NCBI RefSeq assembly: GCF_048263965.1
Contig: NZ_JBLXDO010000021.1
Location: 1-64,000, forward strand
Length of the DNA: 64,000 bases
Direction of reading: 5' to 3'
From: Ferrimonas sp048263965
GTDB lineage: Bacteria > Pseudomonadota > Gammaproteobacteria > Enterobacterales > Shewanellaceae
Below the pieces are notes generated by a model, which saw nothing but the letters and a program-made list of their open reading frames with translations, was not told where the DNA came from and made no database searches. This document shows, piece after piece, positions 60,286-64,000 of this stretch. Numbering within the stretch: the stretch's first letter is position 1; every line of letters starts with the position of its first letter. A program made the position numbers and the translations under genes.

Positions 60286-61182
60286 TTAACCCAGCATCTT
60301 CTCAATGGGCAGCACCAGGATGGAGCTGGCACCCAGGGCTTTAAGCTGTTCCATGGTTTCCCAGAACAGGGTTTCGGAGCTGACCGCGTGTAGGGCCACC
60401 CGCTCGCTGTCCTGGGCCAGGGGCAGGATGGTGGGGTTCTCGGCGCCGGGCAGCAGGGCCACCACTTCATCCAGGGTTGCCTTAGGGGCGTGCAGCATGA
60501 TGTATTTGCTCTCCCGGGCCTGGATGACGCCGTTGATGCGGGTCAGCAGTTTGTCCACCAGCTCCTGGTTGGCGGCATTCAGGGGGGAGGCGGTCTGAAT
60601 CAGGGTGGCCTTGGAGCGGAAGATCACCTCGGTCTCCTTCAGGCCGTTGGCTTCCAGGGTGGCACCGGTGCTCACCAGATCGCAGATGGCGTCGGCCAGG
60701 CCGGCGCGGGGCGCCACCTCTACCGAGCCCTTGAGCATGCAGTCGCTGAAGGGGACGCCGGTCTTCTTCATGTAGCTGGCCAGCAGGTAGGGGTAGGAGG
60801 TGGCGATGCGCTTGCCCGCCAGGGTGGTGGGGCCGTCCCAGGCCAAGTCCTTGTCCACCGCCAGGGAGAGACGGCAGCCGCCGAAGTCCAGGCGGCGCAG
60901 GGTGGTGAACTCACAGGGGCGACTCATCGCCTCGCGCTCCAGGCGCTCCTCCTCCAGCACGTTCTCGCCGACGATGCCCAGGTCCACCACGCCGTCCATC
61001 ACCAAACCGGGGATGTCATCGTCACGGACACGCAGGATGTCGATGGGCAGGTTCTGGCAGTGGGACAGCAGGCGCTGGTCCCGCAGGTTGAGTTTGAGGC
61101 CGGCACCCTTGAGCAGGGTTTGGCATTCATCGGCCAGGCGGCCGGATTTTTGGATGGCGATTCTCAGTCGTTGTTGAGTCAT
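60286..61182 (-). CDS. hisG: ATP phosphoribosyltransferase
   Basis: 298 residues, the long HisG form with a regulatory C-terminal ACT-like domain. 'RLRIAIQKSGRLADECQTLL', the PRPP-binding 'VEVAPRAGLADAICDLVSTG', and 'TPLNAANQELV'-type segments match. It commits ATP and PRPP to histidine synthesis and is feedback inhibited by His. First structural gene of the operon, downstream of a leader peptide and attenuator. Confidence 0.96.
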   Translation of the reverse strand: MTQQRLRIAIQKSGRLADECQTLLKGAGLKLNLRDQRLLSHCQNLPIDILRVRDDDIPGLVMDGVVDLGIVGENVLEEERLEREAMSRPCEFTTLRRLDFGGCRLSLAVDKDLAWDGPTTLAGKRIATSYPYLLASYMKKTGVPFSDCMLKGSVEVAPRAGLADAICDLVSTGATLEANGLKETEVIFRSKATLIQTASPLNAANQELVDKLLTRINGVIQARESKYIMLHAPKATLDEVVALLPGAENPTILPLAQDSERVALHAVSSETLFWETMEQLKALGASSILVLPIEKMLG

Positions 61183-61203
61183 GATTCAGTCCTGATAATA
61201 AAA

Positions 61204-61236
61204 CAAAAAACCCTGGGCGCTTGCTCCAGGGTTCTT
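61204..61236 (-). terminator. his attenuator terminator
   Basis: On the minus strand AACCCTGG pairs with CCAGGGTT followed by a T run, between hisL and hisG. It would stop transcription when charged His-tRNA is plentiful. Confidence 0.88.
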
Positions 61237-61256
61237 GTGTGTTCAGGTTCTGAATC

Positions 61257-61293
61257 CGCTGGAGGGCGCCGTTTAAACAGCAGCCTCCAGCGA
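61257..61293 (-). promoter_or_regulatory. his leader upstream stem (attenuator pairing region)
   Basis: The stem CGCTGGAGG...CCTCCAGCG (ends at 61257 and 61293) lies between the hisL stop codon and the terminator, where the classical pause/antiterminator structures form. The exact alternative pairings need folding. Confidence 0.6.
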
Positions 61294-61305
61294 CAATGCC
61301 AAAGG

Positions 61306-61353
61306 CTACCGCTTGAAATGATGATGGTGATGTAGGGCGGTAAACTTCAGCAT
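61306..61353 (-). CDS. hisL: his operon leader peptide
   Basis: A 15-residue frame reads 'MLKFTALHHHHHFKR' then TAG, with five consecutive His codons. A ribosome site (TAGGAA) precedes the ATG. Ribosome stalling at these His codons when His-tRNA is scarce would prevent formation of the terminator at 61204-61236, switching on hisGDCBHAFI. E. coli HisL has seven His in a row. Confidence 0.95.
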   Translation of the reverse strand: MLKFTALHHHHHFKR

Positions 61354-61544
61354 GGGTGCGAATTCCTAATGATTCAGTACAAAATTCTGTGCACGTTCAA
61401 CGTGGCGTGCTTTTAAGCTAATTCAGTGAATAAATAATTGCAACAACCAATTTACGCTTTTTTTCTGATGAATCCATAACCCCGCTGTCAGGGGCGGTGG
61501 GCTGTGTCATAATGGCCGCCCCTTAGATGTTTGTGTGCCTCTCC

Positions 61545-63458
61545 ATGTCCCGTTTCTCCAGCAAAATCAAAAAGGCGTTCGCCGCCGATGGCCTGCTGGC
61601 AGAGACTCTGGAGGAGTTTCATTACCGCCCGCAACAGCAGCAACTGGCCCATGCGCTGGCGGAGCACAGCACCCCGGGCAAGGTGCTGGTGGCGGAGGCG
61701 GGCACCGGCATCGGCAAGACCTTTGCCTACCTGCTGCCAGCTCTGCTGAGCGGCAAGAAAGTGGCCATCAGTACCGGCACCAAGAACTTGCAAGATCAGC
61801 TCTTTTTCAAAGATCTTCCCCGACTTTTGCCGCTGATCGACTCAGGCATCAAAGTGGCTTTGCTCAAAGGGCGGGGCAACTATCTGTGCCTCTATCACCT
61901 GACTCAGCAGTTGGCGGACCCGGAGGCGCAGACCCCGGTGGAGATGGATCAGCTGATTCGCATCCGCAGCTGGGCCAATGGCACCGGCACCGGGGATATG
62001 GCGGAGATGGACTCCCTGGCGGAGGACGCCCCCATACTGCGCAAGGTGACCTCGACCCAGGACAACTGTCTGGGTAAGGCCTGCCCGGATTTCGACCGCT
62101 GCTTCCTGAAAAAGGCCAGGGCCAAGGCGATGGGCGCGGATCTGGTGGTGATCAACCATCACCTGTTCTTCGCCGATTCGGCGCTGAGAGAGGGGGGCTT
62201 TGGTGAGCTCCTGCCTGAGCTGAACTGGATCATCTTCGATGAGGCCCATCAACTGCCGGACATCGCCCTGACCCGCTACGGCGAGCGCCTCTCTGCCTCC
62301 AGTTTTCATTACTTGGGAAGGGACGTGCGCCGGGTGTATAAGACCCTGAAGGATTGCAAATCCCTGGAGACCCGGGCCGACGAGCTCAGCCAGTGGGCCG
62401 ATGAGCTGACTGAGGCGATCCAAGCCAATGGCGAACCGGCCTGGCAGGCACAGCTGGGGTTTGAGGCGGTGTCTGCCGCTTGGCAGGGGCTGACCCGCTC
62501 CCTGGGGATGCTGAAAACCGAATTGGGCTACCACCTGGGACGGGATGAGCTGGGGGATCAGTGCTTCGAGCGCAGTGCCCGGCTGATGGGGCTGCTGGAG
62601 CACTTCGGCAACCCGGATGCCAAGCGCATCTACCGGCTGGAGCGGCGGGAGCGGGGTTTTGGCCTGGTCTCCAGTCCCATGTCGGTGCGGGATGAGCTCA
62701 AGGCGCTCTATAACAGTTACCACAGCGCCTGGGCCTTTACCTCGGCCACTTTGCAGGTAGGAGGTGACTTCGGTTACTTCACCCGGCAGATGGCCCTGGA
62801 GAAGGCCGATTCACTGATTCTGGACAGCCCCTTCGATTACGCCAGCCAGGCGCTGATGTGTGTCCCCCGGCACCTTCCTCAGCCCCATGAGGCCAATGTG
62901 GCTGAGCATCTGGCCGAGATCGCCTCCAAGCTGATTGAGGCGGCAGATGGGCGCACCTTCCTGCTGTTCACCAGCTACCAGATGATGTACCGGGTCGGGG
63001 AGCTGCTCAGTCACCGCCAGAGCCGGCCATTGCTGGTGCAGGGGATGGACTCCAAGCGCCAGCTGCTGAGCCGCTATCATGCCTATGGCAACGCGGTGCT
63101 GCTGGGTACCGCGGCGTTCTGGGAGGGGGTGGACGTTAGAGGCCGTGCGCTCTGTTGTGTTATGATCGACAAGCTGCCTTTCGTCTCTCCGGACGACCCC
63201 CTGACCCAGGCCAGGCTGACCGCCTGTGAACGCAGTGGTCAGGATCCCTTTGCCATGGTGCAATTGCCTCAGGCGATCCTCGCCCTGAAGCAGGGTGTCG
63301 GCCGGTTGATTCGCAGCGAACAAGACCAGGGGGTGCTGGTGATCTGCGACCCCAGATTGGTTCAGCGCCCCTATGGCGAACAGTTTATACGCAGCCTGCC
63401 TCCGATGACGCGGACCCGCGGGCTGGACAAGGCTCTAGCACGATTAAGAGAAGTTTGA
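61545..63458 (+). CDS. yoaA: ATP-dependent DNA helicase YoaA (XPD/DinG-like, Fe-S)
   Basis: 637 residues from the ATG at 61545 (E. coli YoaA 636). Walker A 'EAGTGIGKTFAYLLP', the iron-sulfur Cys set in 'NYLCLYHL' and 'DNCLGKACPDFDRCFLKKA', the DEAH box 'IIFDEAHQL' and motif VI 'KQGVGRLIRSEQDQG' are all present. It is a 5'-3' helicase acting in DNA repair together with HolC. Its stop overlaps the tsaB start (ATGA). Confidence 0.93.
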   Translation: MSRFSSKIKKAFAADGLLAETLEEFHYRPQQQQLAHALAEHSTPGKVLVAEAGTGIGKTFAYLLPALLSGKKVAISTGTKNLQDQLFFKDLPRLLPLIDSGIKVALLKGRGNYLCLYHLTQQLADPEAQTPVEMDQLIRIRSWANGTGTGDMAEMDSLAEDAPILRKVTSTQDNCLGKACPDFDRCFLKKARAKAMGADLVVINHHLFFADSALREGGFGELLPELNWIIFDEAHQLPDIALTRYGERLSASSFHYLGRDVRRVYKTLKDCKSLETRADELSQWADELTEAIQANGEPAWQAQLGFEAVSAAWQGLTRSLGMLKTELGYHLGRDELGDQCFERSARLMGLLEHFGNPDAKRIYRLERRERGFGLVSSPMSVRDELKALYNSYHSAWAFTSATLQVGGDFGYFTRQMALEKADSLILDSPFDYASQALMCVPRHLPQPHEANVAEHLAEIASKLIEAADGRTFLLFTSYQMMYRVGELLSHRQSRPLLVQGMDSKRQLLSRYHAYGNAVLLGTAAFWEGVDVRGRALCCVMIDKLPFVSPDDPLTQARLTACERSGQDPFAMVQLPQAILALKQGVGRLIRSEQDQGVLVICDPRLVQRPYGEQFIRSLPPMTRTRGLDKALARLREV

Positions 63459-64000
63459 TGTCTGAAAAGATTTTAATCATCGATACCGCCACCGAGAACT
63501 GCTCGGCGGCCCTGGTGCTCGGTGATCGGGTGATTGACCTGTGTGAAGAGGCTCCCAGAGAGCACAGCCAGAAGATCCTGCCTTTTGTTGAGCAACTGCT
63601 GGCAGAGGGGGGCGTGACCCTGGCGGAACTGGATGCCATCGGCTTTGGCCGAGGTCCAGGCAGCTTCACCGGTATCCGTATTGGCACCGCCATGATGCAG
63701 GGACTGGCCCTGGGGGCGGAGCTGCCGGTACTGCCCATCTCCAACCTGGCCGCCATGGCTCAAGGCGCCATCGATGCCGGTGCCAGCGCAGTGATTGCCG
63801 CCATCGACGCCCGCATGGGCGAGGTGTATGTGGGACGCTACGAGAGCCGCGATGGCCTGGCCACCCTGGTGGGGCAGGAGCTGGTGATTGCACCTGATGA
63901 ACTGCTTGCCCTGGAGCTGATGCAGGGTGAGGCGCTGGTAGCCGTGGGCACAGGGTTTGAGACCTACCCAGAGCTGCTGGATGACGGCCGCCTGACCGTC
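63458..64000 (+). CDS. tsaB: tRNA t6A biosynthesis protein TsaB, 3' end cut by window
   Basis: The first 181 codons are in the window. 'KILIIDTATENCSAALVLGD', 'IGFGRGPGSFTGIRIGTAMMQGLA' and 'AAIDARMGEVYVGRY' match TsaB (YeaZ), an ASKHA-fold protein that partners TsaD, TsaC and TsaE in making t6A at position 37 of ANN-decoding tRNAs. The start overlaps the yoaA stop by four bases, the same yoaA-tsaB order as in E. coli. Confidence 0.95.
   Translation, partial: MSEKILIIDTATENCSAALVLGDRVIDLCEEAPREHSQKILPFVEQLLAEGGVTLAELDAIGFGRGPGSFTGIRIGTAMMQGLALGAELPVLPISNLAAMAQGAIDAGASAVIAAIDARMGEVYVGRYESRDGLATLVGQELVIAPDELLALELMQGEALVAVGTGFETYPELLDDGRLTV

Overview
The window looks like a chromosome segment of a marine gammaproteobacterium of the Alteromonadales, closest in feel to Ferrimonas or Shewanella. 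This rests on recalled family resemblance (yejK next to yejL-yejM, pheS-pheT-ihfA, hisGDCBHAFI with a his leader peptide, CmoM, MepM, two LpxM-like acyltransferases, many c-di-GMP-type proteins) and is not proven. Base composition is GC-rich except for AT-rich patches near 26.6-28.1 kb and 48.6-51.1 kb, which also hold unknown genes and a transposase with its repeats.

Layout. 1-5.6 kb: the 3' part of a tRNA-Pro(GGG) gene, then a divergent unit of a WYL regulator and a four-gene operon (membrane coiled-coil protein, TerB-like protein, coiled-coil protein, membrane protein with an HNH-like motif). This resembles a defence island but I recognise no named system. 5.8-14.5 kb: envelope and housekeeping genes (yejM, yejL, yejK, a YjiH-like transporter, a SIMPL protein, a dihydroorotase, an M23 peptidase). 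14.6-17.5 kb: borosin-type RiPP locus 1. 17.5-25.7 kb: PopT-like DUF368 protein, PatB-type C-S lyase, yecM, yfcE, small secreted proteins, an EamA transporter, a large M48 protease. 25.7-28.1 kb: a truncated AraC gene, repeats, DUF3224 protein, an AT-rich secreted protein. 28.1-46 kb: rlmI, dmeF, cmoM, mepM, a chemoreceptor, pheST-ihfA, a FIST-GGDEF protein and small enzymes. 46-48.6 kb: two lipid A acyltransferases and a small gene behind a Fur-box-like site. 48.6-51.1 kb: AT-rich DNA, an 88-residue unknown protein, and a REP-associated (Y1/RAYT) transposase flanked by inverted GGTGTC repeats. 51.1-54.1 kb: borosin-type locus 2. 54.1-61.4 kb: complete his operon with leader peptide and attenuator. 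61.5-64 kb: yoaA and the start of tsaB.

The most interesting content is the pair of borosin-like loci. Each has the same order: a 71-77 residue peptide with a helical leader and a short hydrophobic tail, a membrane protein with signal peptide, periplasmic TPR-type region, one membrane helix and cytoplasmic GGDEF domain, and a tetrapyrrole-methylase-fold enzyme of the alpha-N-methyltransferase type. The two GGDEF proteins share the same spacing, but one has intact active and inhibitory sites and the other a degenerate active site. My inference is a peptide-linked c-di-GMP signalling module in which a backbone-methylated peptide is made, exported and sensed; the sequence shows the architecture but not the function.
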